Source: Succinivibrionaceae bacterium (GTDB lineage: Bacteria > Pseudomonadota > Gammaproteobacteria > Enterobacterales > Succinivibrionaceae). Taken from it: a DNA stretch of 64,000 nt. A model generated the notes under the pieces. The model did not search any database. It saw nothing but the letters and a program-made list of their open reading frames with translations, and was not told the DNA's origin. Numbering within the stretch: position 1 is the stretch's first letter; every line of letters starts with the position of its first letter. The stretch lies in assembly GCA_019420905.1 (NCBI GenBank), contig JAHZGH010000014.1, positions 1-64,000 on the forward strand, given 5' to 3'. The position numbers and the translations under genes were made by a program. Positions 36,976 through 45,897 of this stretch are shown piece after piece.

Positions 36976-37887
36976 TTACCTCATAGATCCAATGCGCTCA
37001 AAGCGGACTGCCGAGGGAATAAACGATGGCAACAAATCATTTTTATCTCGGTTAAACTCTAAAGACAGCCAAATGCCTACAGTTTTACCAACGATATTTT
37101 CCATAGGAACAAAGCCCCAGAAGCGACTATCGCGGCTATTATCACGATTATCGCCCATTACAAAATAACTATTTTCAGGAACTCTCCAAGCTCCTACCGG
37201 GGCTCCATTCTGACGATAGAAATACTGAGAAAAATCATCAGTATGTGCATTAATTAAAATCTGATGTTCGATATCATCTAAATGTTCTTTATAAACATCA
37301 TATTTTTCATCGAACCCTGCAACGCTTTCTATATATTCGCCGCTAAGCTCGCGCTTAACTAATTGCGGTAAGCTTCCTATAGGAGCATCCTTTTTCAAAA
37401 TAAAAAGCTGCTTTTCTTTATAAATAACAATATCTCCAGGTAAACCTATCACTCGCTTAATGTAGTCAACGCTTGGATCTTCCGGATACTTAAATACAAT
37501 AACATCCCCTCGCTCAGGAGCTCCAGTATCAACAATGATTTTATTTGTTAAAGGCTCTCTTATTCCATAATTCCATTTAGTTACCGCAATAAAATCCCCC
37601 ACATATAATGTAGGCAGCATTGAGCCTGAGGGGATACGATAAGGTTCAATTACAAAAGAACGGCATACAAAAACCAGTAAAATAATAAAAAATAAAGAAC
37701 CTGTCTGTCCGATAATGCCTGAAGGCTCCATAATTTTACGTTTTTCTTTACGTGAAGCCTTGGGATTTACTGCTAATAAAGCTTCCAAATTTTGCTTACG
37801 CTGCTTCCTGCCGTGCAAAAAATCATAAAGCCAAGCTCCACCTGAAAGTAAAGTTGCTATAAGTAATAATAATGCAAAAGTATTCAT
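36976..37887 (-). CDS. lepB: Signal peptidase I
   Basis: This 303-residue inner-membrane protease has two N-terminal hydrophobic segments, the catalytic Ser in PSGSMLPTL, the Lys general base in DYIKRVIGLPGD and the box E GDNRDNSRDSR. It removes signal peptides from secreted proteins. An in-frame TTG exists upstream but would absorb the GGAGAG ribosome site, so ATG at 37887 is chosen. lepA precedes it. Confidence 0.95.
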   Translation of the reverse strand: MNTFALLLLIATLLSGGAWLYDFLHGRKQRKQNLEALLAVNPKASRKEKRKIMEPSGIIGQTGSLFFIILLVFVCRSFVIEPYRIPSGSMLPTLYVGDFIAVTKWNYGIREPLTNKIIVDTGAPERGDVIVFKYPEDPSVDYIKRVIGLPGDIVIYKEKQLFILKKDAPIGSLPQLVKRELSGEYIESVAGFDEKYDVYKEHLDDIEHQILINAHTDDFSQYFYRQNGAPVGAWRVPENSYFVMGDNRDNSRDSRFWGFVPMENIVGKTVGIWLSLEFNRDKNDLLPSFIPSAVRFERIGSMR

Positions 37888-37957
37888 ATACTCTCCTGGC
37901 AAAATTACTTATTGCAATTTTGCCATTCTTTCTAAATAATCCAGCCCAAAATAAAAG

Positions 37958-39772
37958 CTATTTTTCTTTACCAACTTTTAAAATTGCTAAGAATGCGTCT
38001 TGAGGGACTTCAACTTTACCCAACTGTTTCATTCGTTTTTTACCAGCTTTCTGTTTTTCTAAAAGCTTACGCTTACGAGTAATATCACCGCCGTAACATT
38101 TAGCTAAAACATCCTTACGCAAGGCTTTAACTGTGACGCGAGCTATAATCTGTGATCCAATAGCAGCCTGAATAGCTATATCAAACATCTGACGAGGAAT
38201 GACTTCTTTCATCTGCTCCACTACAGCACGTCCTCGAGACTGGGCTACTGAGCGATGCAGAATAATTGCCAAAGCGTCAACTCTCTCTCCTGCAATCAAA
38301 ATATCCATGCGCACCAGATCATCACAATTAAATCGCTTGAAACTATAATCAAGAGATGCATAGCCTCGAGAGGCTGATTTTAAGCGATCAAAGAAATCTA
38401 AAACCACTTCAGACATTGGCACCTCATAAGTAAGCGCCACTTGATCGCCATGATAAACTAAGCCGGTCTGAATGCCTCGTTTTTCCTGACAAAGCTTGAT
38501 AATAGATCCCACATATTCTGAAGGCATCAGCATGCGGCACTCTGCAATAGGCTCACGGATCTCTGCTATATTACTAATGGGCGGTAAGCTTGCAGGTGAA
38601 TCAATATGCATAACCTCACCTGAGGTTAACAAGATTTCATAAATTACAGTGGGAGCAGTAGTAATTAAATTTAGATTATATTCACGTTCCAATCGCTCCT
38701 GAATGATCTCCATATGGAGCATTCCTAAAAAGCCGCAACGGAAACCGAAACCTAATGCTTTAGAATTTTCCGGTTCAAAAAATAAAGATGCATCATTTAA
38801 AGATAATTTATCTAAGGCTTCTCTGAACGCATCATAATCTTCGGTATCTACAGGAAACATTCCCGCATAAACCTGAGGCTTTACCTTTTTAAAACCTTCT
38901 AAAGGTTTTTCGCAAGGAGTACGTACATGAGTAATAGTATCGCCTACAGGAGCTGCATGCACTGATTTGATATCGCATACAACCCAGCCTACCTCACCGC
39001 AATTTAAAATATCAACCGGAACTCGTTTTGGAGTGGAAATACCTAAGCTTTCTACGACCCAAGCATTATTTTGAGACATTACCCTAACACGATCACCTTT
39101 ACGCAAAGTTCCATTCTTAACGCGTACTAAAGCAACCACTCCTAAATAGTCATCAAAATAAGAATCGATAATCAAAGCCTGTAAAGGAGCTTCAGGATCT
39201 CCTTGAGGAGCAGGGATGCTCTGCACAATACGCTCTAAAACATCATCAACTCCTTTGCCTGTTTTAGCTGAGCATGTACAAGCATCGTGAGCCTCAATTC
39301 CAATAAGATCTTCAATCTCATCAATAACACGATCAGGATCTGCTGAAGGTAAATCAATCTTATTTAAAACAGGAATTACTTCTAAATTAAGATCAATTGC
39401 CTGATAACAATTAGCTAATGTCTGAGCTTCCACTCCCTGCGAGGCATCAACTACTAATAAAGCCCCTTCGCAAGCAAATAATGAACGTGAAACCTCATAA
39501 GAAAAATCAACGTGTCCCGGAGTATCAATAAAGTTTAACTCATAAGTGTTGCCATCACGTGATTTATAATGCAAGGTTACAGCCTGAGCTTTAATTGTAA
39601 TGCCTCTTTCTCTCTCAATATCCATATTATCGAGGACCTGAGATTTCATTTCGCGATCACTAAGACCGCCACATAATTGAATAAAGCGATCTGATAGAGT
39701 TGATTTGCCATGATCAATATGCGCTATAACCGAAAAATTTCTAACCTTAGAACGGTCGTAAACTTCTGCCAT
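37958..39772 (-). CDS. lepA: Elongation factor 4 (LepA)
   Basis: This 604-residue translational GTPase has G1 AHIDHGKST, the G2/G3 segment with DTPGHVDF, NKIDLP, and the LepA-specific C-terminal domain ending RKRKLLEKQKAGKKRMKQLG. It aids ribosome function and initiation under stress. The ATG at 39772 has AGGAAAG upstream; an earlier in-frame start would add 18 residues not found in the family. Confidence 0.97.
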   Translation of the reverse strand: MAEVYDRSKVRNFSVIAHIDHGKSTLSDRFIQLCGGLSDREMKSQVLDNMDIERERGITIKAQAVTLHYKSRDGNTYELNFIDTPGHVDFSYEVSRSLFACEGALLVVDASQGVEAQTLANCYQAIDLNLEVIPVLNKIDLPSADPDRVIDEIEDLIGIEAHDACTCSAKTGKGVDDVLERIVQSIPAPQGDPEAPLQALIIDSYFDDYLGVVALVRVKNGTLRKGDRVRVMSQNNAWVVESLGISTPKRVPVDILNCGEVGWVVCDIKSVHAAPVGDTITHVRTPCEKPLEGFKKVKPQVYAGMFPVDTEDYDAFREALDKLSLNDASLFFEPENSKALGFGFRCGFLGMLHMEIIQERLEREYNLNLITTAPTVIYEILLTSGEVMHIDSPASLPPISNIAEIREPIAECRMLMPSEYVGSIIKLCQEKRGIQTGLVYHGDQVALTYEVPMSEVVLDFFDRLKSASRGYASLDYSFKRFNCDDLVRMDILIAGERVDALAIILHRSVAQSRGRAVVEQMKEVIPRQMFDIAIQAAIGSQIIARVTVKALRKDVLAKCYGGDITRKRKLLEKQKAGKKRMKQLGKVEVPQDAFLAILKVGKEK

Positions 39773-39897
39773 AAAATCTTTCCTATGGGGATGATGCAAT
39801 CTTAAAGACGTGGTTGCTAAAGCCACTTTTGGCCTTTATCTTAACCTTATGATATGAACGCTTATTTTAACAGTAACACCTATTATTTGAAAATGTG

Positions 39898-40845
39898 TTA
39901 ATTATGTGGCGATAAACGTTTTAAAACAAACTCGCTTAACTGTAAAGGAACTTCTCCTACAACAGCATACTCATACTTAATATCTGAACGCCGCAAAACT
40001 GTCAGCGCTCCATTTACAGCTGATGGAATATATAAACTTTGAGGTTGATGACGATAAACTCTAAAATCTGTTATTCCGTCTCCATAACGTAGAAAAGGGA
40101 CCTCATTTTCTCCTATTGTAACAACGCCTGATTCTAACAAAGAAAATTGTTTTGGAATATTTAAAATTGACCAGCTTTCTGCTAATACAGTACCTTGAGA
40201 TTTCTTAACTAGCTCAAAATGATCAAAAAGTTCATCATTATAGGCAAAATTATCTTCAGAACTAAAATTCATTACGGTGGCTGTAAGTTTTAAAGCTAAA
40301 GCTCCGCTAGGATTTATAACATTAAGCTCAATCGGTAATGCACTATCTTCATCTTTTGCAACTATAAAGCTATAACGCAGATCATCCTCTGGTGCTAAAC
40401 GCAAAATTGTCACTTTGTGTCCGGATAAGCGTGTTCTGCCGGCTATCATGCAATTGTAATCACGCAATTGCAATTTATCATCAAAAAGACGATCCCAAAT
40501 ATTGGTTTGATGCCAAGATAAAGGACTTGCTGAATTGCGATCCTGATTAAAATTAAAACCATAGCCATCGCGCAGAAAATACCCATTGACCTCGCCATTT
40601 AAAGACTTCCATAGCGAATAATCTCGCTCACTATGAAAGCGATGATTTAAAGCATACGGTATCATATTATTACCATCGCCGCTGACAATGGTAAAGTCTG
40701 CATTACTTTGAGTATAACTTTTTTGTAGCTCCTTAAAACTTAAATAGCATTGATCATTTAAATTTTCGGAAGCTTTAGCAGATTGTAGACAAAAAAACGC
40801 AATCCCCATCATAAGGATTGCGATTTTATTTATAAATTTAAACAT
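39898..40845 (-). CDS. rseB: Sigma-E regulatory protein RseB
   Basis: This 315-residue periplasmic protein has a signal peptide ending in KASE and the two-domain RseB/MucB form; the C-terminal domain motif is seen in HFELVKKSQ and GEVPLQLSEFVLKRL. RseB binds the anti-sigma factor RseA and shields it from DegS until envelope stress appears. Its ATG overlaps the rseA stop. No rseC follows; lepA comes later, beyond a gap. Confidence 0.88.
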   Translation of the reverse strand: MFKFINKIAILMMGIAFFCLQSAKASENLNDQCYLSFKELQKSYTQSNADFTIVSGDGNNMIPYALNHRFHSERDYSLWKSLNGEVNGYFLRDGYGFNFNQDRNSASPLSWHQTNIWDRLFDDKLQLRDYNCMIAGRTRLSGHKVTILRLAPEDDLRYSFIVAKDEDSALPIELNVINPSGALALKLTATVMNFSSEDNFAYNDELFDHFELVKKSQGTVLAESWSILNIPKQFSLLESGVVTIGENEVPFLRYGDGITDFRVYRHQPQSLYIPSAVNGALTVLRRSDIKYEYAVVGEVPLQLSEFVLKRLSPHN

Positions 40846-41441
40846 TATTGAACTGAAGGAGTTAATACATAAAGACGGATATAATCATTTATAAGTTCCA
40901 TCTCTTTATTTTGTGAATTACGAATTTCTACCTGCCGTGCAGCATTCAAATTTCCATTATAAGTACCATCGCCTAAACGAATAACATTATTATTAGGAAC
41001 AGTTTGATAGCTTGCTAAATTAACATTGCTAATCGGCCCTAATGCTGCTACAGGGGCATTATCCTGACTAAGATTATCTACGGCATTATAAGTCTGATAA
41101 CCAATAACAGTTACCATAGCTATAGAAGCGGCAATAGCTGTTTGCGAAATAATAAATCCAAACTTATGGAAAGCCTTCCATATATTATAACGAGGAGTCT
41201 TAATCTCAGCTTGATCGCTTACCGGTACCTCTTCCTTAGCAATGGCTGCAGCAATATTATCAGCCAAAGATAAATTTACCTCATTTCCCAGCTCATGACG
41301 CATTGTAGCACCAATAAGAGACCAAGCTTTTAAATGCTTGACGTCATCTTCTTTAAATGACAATTTCTCTGAGGGAAGATTCTCTCCATCAAAAAGAGCG
41401 GATAATTCCTCATTTTGCCAATCAGGTTTACTTCTTGTCAT
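40845..41441 (-). CDS. rseA: Anti-sigma-E factor RseA
   Basis: This 198-residue protein has an N-terminal cytoplasmic sigma-binding domain (NEELSALFDGENL, typical RseA start), a single membrane segment (FGFIISQTAIAASIAMVTVI) and a periplasmic tail. Degradation by DegS and RseP frees sigma-E. An open frame extends ten codons further, but the ATG at 41441 has GGGAG before it. The gene lies between rpoE and rseB. Confidence 0.9.
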   Translation of the reverse strand: MTRSKPDWQNEELSALFDGENLPSEKLSFKEDDVKHLKAWSLIGATMRHELGNEVNLSLADNIAAAIAKEEVPVSDQAEIKTPRYNIWKAFHKFGFIISQTAIAASIAMVTVIGYQTYNAVDNLSQDNAPVAALGPISNVNLASYQTVPNNNVIRLGDGTYNGNLNAARQVEIRNSQNKEMELINDYIRLYVLTPSVQ

Positions 41442-41460
41442 GAAAGACTCCCTTTGTGTT

Positions 41461-42057
41461 CTATCTTTCAAGAGTATGCATTTTATCTTCGATAAATTGA
41501 CGAGCCCTAAAAATTCTTGACCTTACGGTACCAATTGGAACCCCTGTCAGTTCTGCGATATCTTCATATGCTAAACCTTCAACTTCCCGAAGGGTTATGG
41601 CTTGCCGCAATTCATAAGGCAATTGCGATAAAGCCTGCATAATTGTTTTTTGCAACTCCTGAGATTCAATTATTCTGTCAGGTGAATCTACGCTTGCAAG
41701 TACACCTTGGTGATCCTGAGAATGTATGTCATCGGCATCAACATCGACATGATTTCGCTGTTTAGAGGTAGATTCTAAAAAAGTCCTAGCTGTATTTATT
41801 ACTATGCGATACAACCAAGTATAAAAACCGCTCTCTCCGCGAAAACTGCCAATAGCTCGGTAAGCTTTAAGAAAAGCTTCTTGAGCAATATCGCAAGCAT
41901 CAGCCTGATTGCTTACAAATTTCATTGCAACTTGTACAACTTTGTGCTGATAACGCAATACCAAAAGATTATATGCATTGATATCGCCTTGCTGAACCCG
42001 CCTGACGATCGCGGCATCAGATGATGATGCATTTACTGTCTCAAGCGACGGATTCAT
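41461..42057 (-). CDS. rpoE: Envelope-stress sigma factor RpoE (sigma-E)
   Basis: This 198-residue ECF sigma factor has region 2 (YNLLVLRYQHKVVQVAMKFV, DIAQEAFLKAYRAIGSFRGES) and region 4 (LPYELRQAITLREVEGLAYEDIAELTGVPIGTVRSRIFRARQ). It transcribes genes for outer-membrane folding. Followed by rseA and rseB, and preceded by a promoter of its own type, it forms the standard autoregulated stress operon. Confidence 0.96.
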   Translation of the reverse strand: MNPSLETVNASSSDAAIVRRVQQGDINAYNLLVLRYQHKVVQVAMKFVSNQADACDIAQEAFLKAYRAIGSFRGESGFYTWLYRIVINTARTFLESTSKQRNHVDVDADDIHSQDHQGVLASVDSPDRIIESQELQKTIMQALSQLPYELRQAITLREVEGLAYEDIAELTGVPIGTVRSRIFRARQFIEDKMHTLER

Positions 42058-42083
42058 AAGCTATTTTCACCTTTCTATGATTC

Positions 42084-42111
42084 TTTGACTGGCATAATAA
42101 AAAAAAGTTCA
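42084..42111 (-). promoter_or_regulatory. Sigma-E type promoter of rpoE
   Basis: Minus strand: GAACTT (42105-42110), 16 bases, TCAAA (42084-42088), close to the sigma-E pattern GGAACTT-N16-TCAAA. It stands 27 bases before rpoE and implies positive autoregulation. Confidence 0.7.
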
Positions 42112-42317
42112 AAAAATTTTGCAAAATTATAGCAGTGTCAAAGCTCATCATAAAGATTTAACTTAAGTAATAAGATTGCAGATGCGCTCTTTAAATAAAA
42201 AATTTTTATTTAATATCCTATTGAGCACTAAAAGCATGCTTCTTTACAAAAAAACACTTATAGTACCTTTTAGCCTATAATATGGCTTAATGTATTTAAT
42301 AGATAATAGAGATTCAT

Positions 42318-45300
42318 ATGCTCAAACTAATGAAAAAGTATTTACTTATTTTATTATTAACTCTAAGCCCATATGTACTAGCTGAAAGCTTATCTACAGC
42401 TTCCGGAAATATTCGTATCCCTACTGAGTCTGAAATAAATGCCCAGATAAGTACTATTACTGCAGACAGCAATTTAACGGAAGAAATACGAAAAGAAAAG
42501 CTGGAAGTCTTGAAGCAAGCTTTAGAGCAACTTAGTAAGCTAAATAGTCTCACAAATGAGCAAAAAAAATTAAAAAATACGCTTGCAAATGCTTCTCAGA
42601 ATCTCAAGCAACAAGCTACAGAATATAGTTATACTGAAAAGAATTTCTCAGAAATTCCTGATATAAGCAATCTCAGTATAGAAGAAATTGATGCTGCAAT
42701 TTCAGATATCAAAGATAAAACTAAAACTTTACAAGCTTCATTAACTAAAGTATCTGCCGAATTAAGTTCACTTCAAATATTACCTGAACGAGTACAAAGC
42801 ACCTTAACTAATAATAAAGCTTCTATTACAGACTCAATGGAGGCAATAAATAATGCTTCTGATATAAATAATTTTGATGTACGTATTAAAGCTCTAAATA
42901 TTTTAGTATTAGATAAAGAAAATGAACTGTTTCAAGAGCAGTTCCAATCGCTATCAACCCTACAGAACTTAGCCGATTATCAGAATAAAATTTTAAATAC
43001 TAAACTTAAATATTATCAAAATTATGTTTCTGCTCTGCAAAATCATCAAACTGAGCTTTTAGCTACTGCAAAAAATAATAACAGCGAAACAGACTCTAAA
43101 CATCCCCTACCAGATGATCCAGGATTGTTAAAACTTTTAGAGACTAATCAGAGCATATTAAAATATTTAAACGAAGCTAGACAGCGCAATAGCATCTTAA
43201 ATAAGAATGCACATGAAGTTAGCAGTGCCCTTAACCAAATTCAGCAAATTCAAAAAAGCTTAAATGCTCAATTACAGGATCTCAACCGCAGTTTAGTTTT
43301 ATCTAGACTTTTAAATAAACAACAAAACGTTATCCCGGAAATAAAATTAAGCTATAACTTAGACGAAAAAATTCCTGATCTTAATATATGGTTATATGAT
43401 TTAAAGGAACGCCGCGACAATCTTTTTGACATTAACAAAGCCACTGATGAAGCCATAAATCTTACTCCTTCTTTAGCTGAAAATAGATCGAAAGTCGAAG
43501 CGATTTTAAAACAACGTCAAAATCTATATAACACTCTCTATCAGGAATTAGCAAATGAGCTTAACACCTCTATTGCCTTAAAAATAGATTACACTGAATT
43601 AAATAAGCTTAGAGCTCAGGTAAAAAATGATATTACTGAAAAGCTATTCTGGATCCGCAGCAATCAGCCGATCAGCCTAGAATTTTTGTTTACCATTATT
43701 CCCTTTCTCTCAAATGAAATTACATCTATAGGCCAAAAATTTTATTCTGATGAATTTTTAGAAAATACTTTAAACACTATTTTAAATGTCTCTCCTTTAT
43801 GGCTTCTGGCTTTTTTAATTATTTATCTGCGCAAATACCTAAATCGAGTTGAAAACCGTTTAGCAATGCGCCTTGATCATAAAAATGACAGAATATGGGT
43901 AACTCCTCTGGCGATTTTAGTTTCAATTTTAAGCCAATTACCTAAAATGATCTGGCGTATTGTTCTTGGAGCCATATTCATAATATTGCTGTTATCTGAC
44001 AGCAGCTCTCAGCAAAAAGTTATATTCATGCTGTCACTGCATATTGCAGTATTTGTATTCTGCTTAGAAATTTTAAAGCCTAATTCTTTAGCTCAACGCC
44101 ATTTCAGCATTCCTCCTGCTGAACTTGAACAAAAGCGTGCAATTATGAGCAAAATATGGTTCGCTGCAATCCCTGTATTGATTATCGCTAATATTGCTGA
44201 AATCGATGCTGCTAATATCTATTATGACATCCTAGGCTATCTTATTGTAGTAATCTCTTCTTTAGCTCTAGCCATACTTTCTGCAAAATGGCTAAAAAAC
44301 AAACTTTCATCTGAAAGCCTATCTCCTACAATGTGGATTTTTGCCGGTCTTTGTATATGTACCCCTGTAATAGTCCTGATTATGATGTTATCGGGCTACT
44401 ACTACACCACCGTAAAGCTCATCAATCGCTTAGCCTATACCTTCTATTTTGGGCTTTTATATTGGCTGTTAAAAAATACTATTCGGCGCATGATGCACAC
44501 CGCTGAAAACAATTTACTAAAGCAGCGTTTACAAAAACTTACTAATCTCAAGCTCAAAAAAGAGAAAAACCATAATAAGCATGGCATTCGCTTTGAATTT
44601 ATCGGAGCTAAAGCCTTTAAGCTTGTTAATATCATTCTGCTTGCTTTTATAGCCATCTGCATTTATACACTTTGGAATGATTTAGCTGGGGTTCTTGGCT
44701 ATCTGAAGACTATAAATATCATATCAAATGAGCAAATCATAGGCGGACAAAAAGTCATTACCAATGTACTTTCAGTCGCAGATGTACTGCTTGCAGTCCT
44801 AATCCTCGCAATAGCTAGCATCCTAAATCGAAATCTGCCAACCTTATTAGAACGAATCATGCTTTTGCGATCAGATAACACCAGTAAGAGTACGGCCTAC
44901 ACTATAAAGATCGTCTCTTCATATGGCATTACTGCTCTGGGAATTATTTTTGCAGCAGGATCATTAGGCATTAAATGGGAAAACCTTCAGTGGTTAGTCG
45001 CAGCCTTATCTGTAGGTTTAGGTTTCGGCTTACAGGAGATATTCTCAAATTTTGTATCAGGACTTATTATTTTATTTGAACGTCAAATACGTGTTGGAGA
45101 TATCATCACTCTATCAGGCTTATCCGGCACTGTAAATAAAATACGCATGCGCTCAACTACTATTATTTCTTTCGAAAACAAAGAGGTAATGATACCTAAT
45201 CGTCAATTCATTACCTCAGCTTTAACAAATTGGTCCTTGAGCAATACTGTGACTAAACTTGAATTTACAGTAGGCATTGCCTATGGTTCAGACGTTGAAA

Positions 45301-45602
45301 AGGCTAAAAGCTTATTAAGACAAATAATATCGCGTTGCTCTTATATTTCTAAGTCTAATCAGCCTGTTGTCTATATACAATCTTTAGCCGAAAGCAGCGT
45401 GAATATTCTCTGCGAAGTATTCGTAAGTGAAATTGGCAAACGCAAAGCTACTAACGATTACTTATGCTGTGAAACTTTACGAATCTTTGCAGAAAATAAT
45501 ATCGAGATTCCTTTCAATATGTTAGACGTTAATATTAAAAATCTCGATAAGAGCAACCTTGCTCAAGAATTTAAGCAGAGTATTCAAAAATCTATAGAAT
45601 AA
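42318..45602 (+). CDS. Large MscS-family mechanosensitive channel (MscK/MscM type)
   Basis: This 1094-residue protein has a signal peptide (to about residue 22, ending VLAES), a long periplasmic coiled-coil region (about 30-450), many transmembrane helices (about 490-900), and the C-terminal MscS pore and beta domains with GLGFGLQEIFSNFVSGLIILFERQIRVGD. Size and architecture match MscK (1120) or MscM (1107) of E. coli. It releases solutes under hypoosmotic shock. It is divergent from rpoE. Which of MscK and MscM is the ortholog cannot be told. Confidence 0.87.
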   Translation: MLKLMKKYLLILLLTLSPYVLAESLSTASGNIRIPTESEINAQISTITADSNLTEEIRKEKLEVLKQALEQLSKLNSLTNEQKKLKNTLANASQNLKQQATEYSYTEKNFSEIPDISNLSIEEIDAAISDIKDKTKTLQASLTKVSAELSSLQILPERVQSTLTNNKASITDSMEAINNASDINNFDVRIKALNILVLDKENELFQEQFQSLSTLQNLADYQNKILNTKLKYYQNYVSALQNHQTELLATAKNNNSETDSKHPLPDDPGLLKLLETNQSILKYLNEARQRNSILNKNAHEVSSALNQIQQIQKSLNAQLQDLNRSLVLSRLLNKQQNVIPEIKLSYNLDEKIPDLNIWLYDLKERRDNLFDINKATDEAINLTPSLAENRSKVEAILKQRQNLYNTLYQELANELNTSIALKIDYTELNKLRAQVKNDITEKLFWIRSNQPISLEFLFTIIPFLSNEITSIGQKFYSDEFLENTLNTILNVSPLWLLAFLIIYLRKYLNRVENRLAMRLDHKNDRIWVTPLAILVSILSQLPKMIWRIVLGAIFIILLLSDSSSQQKVIFMLSLHIAVFVFCLEILKPNSLAQRHFSIPPAELEQKRAIMSKIWFAAIPVLIIANIAEIDAANIYYDILGYLIVVISSLALAILSAKWLKNKLSSESLSPTMWIFAGLCICTPVIVLIMMLSGYYYTTVKLINRLAYTFYFGLLYWLLKNTIRRMMHTAENNLLKQRLQKLTNLKLKKEKNHNKHGIRFEFIGAKAFKLVNIILLAFIAICIYTLWNDLAGVLGYLKTINIISNEQIIGGQKVITNVLSVADVLLAVLILAIASILNRNLPTLLERIMLLRSDNTSKSTAYTIKIVSSYGITALGIIFAAGSLGIKWENLQWLVAALSVGLGFGLQEIFSNFVSGLIILFERQIRVGDIITLSGLSGTVNKIRMRSTTIISFENKEVMIPNRQFITSALTNWSLSNTVTKLEFTVGIAYGSDVEKAKSLLRQIISRCSYISKSNQPVVYIQSLAESSVNILCEVFVSEIGKRKATNDYLCCETLRIFAENNIEIPFNMLDVNIKNLDKSNLAQEFKQSIQKSIE

Positions 45603-45606
45603 TATG

Positions 45607-45632
45607 CTTTGCCGCATTAAACTGCGGCAAAA
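45607..45632. terminator. Bidirectional terminator between channel gene and ferredoxin
   Basis: The stem TTTGCCGCA/TGCGGCAAA (45608-45616, 45623-45631) has a six-base loop that contains the ferredoxin stop codon. Flanks are AT-rich without a long T run, so efficiency is uncertain. Confidence 0.6.
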
Positions 45633-45805
45633 TCTATTTCAGATATAGCTTCAAAGGCACATACATCTTGACAAACAGCACATTCGGCACAGAGCTCTTT
45701 ATCAATAACAAAAGAGCCATCCTCTTGCTCAACAATAGCTCCACATGGACAAATATCCTGACATTCGCCACATTGGCTGCATTTTTTAGGATCAATTACA
45801 AACAT
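45617..45805 (-). CDS. 2[4Fe-4S] bacterial-type ferredoxin
   Basis: This 62-residue protein carries two cysteine clusters: Cys 9, 12, 15, 19 and Cys 39, 42, 45, 49, each a CxxCxxCxxxC motif binding one 4Fe-4S cluster. It is a small soluble electron carrier of low potential, similar to clostridial ferredoxins. The redox partner is unknown. Such a gene fits an anaerobic lifestyle, but related proteins (YfhL) also occur in facultative bacteria, so it is not proof. Confidence 0.9.
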   Translation of the reverse strand: MFVIDPKKCSQCGECQDICPCGAIVEQEDGSFVIDKELCAECAVCQDVCAFEAISEIDFAAV

Positions 45806-45897
45806 TTGACATTACCTTAACTTGCATCAAAATAGTCTGGAAGACTGAAATAACAGCCCTATATAATAAAGCATAATACGTTTTTTTGAGAATCCAA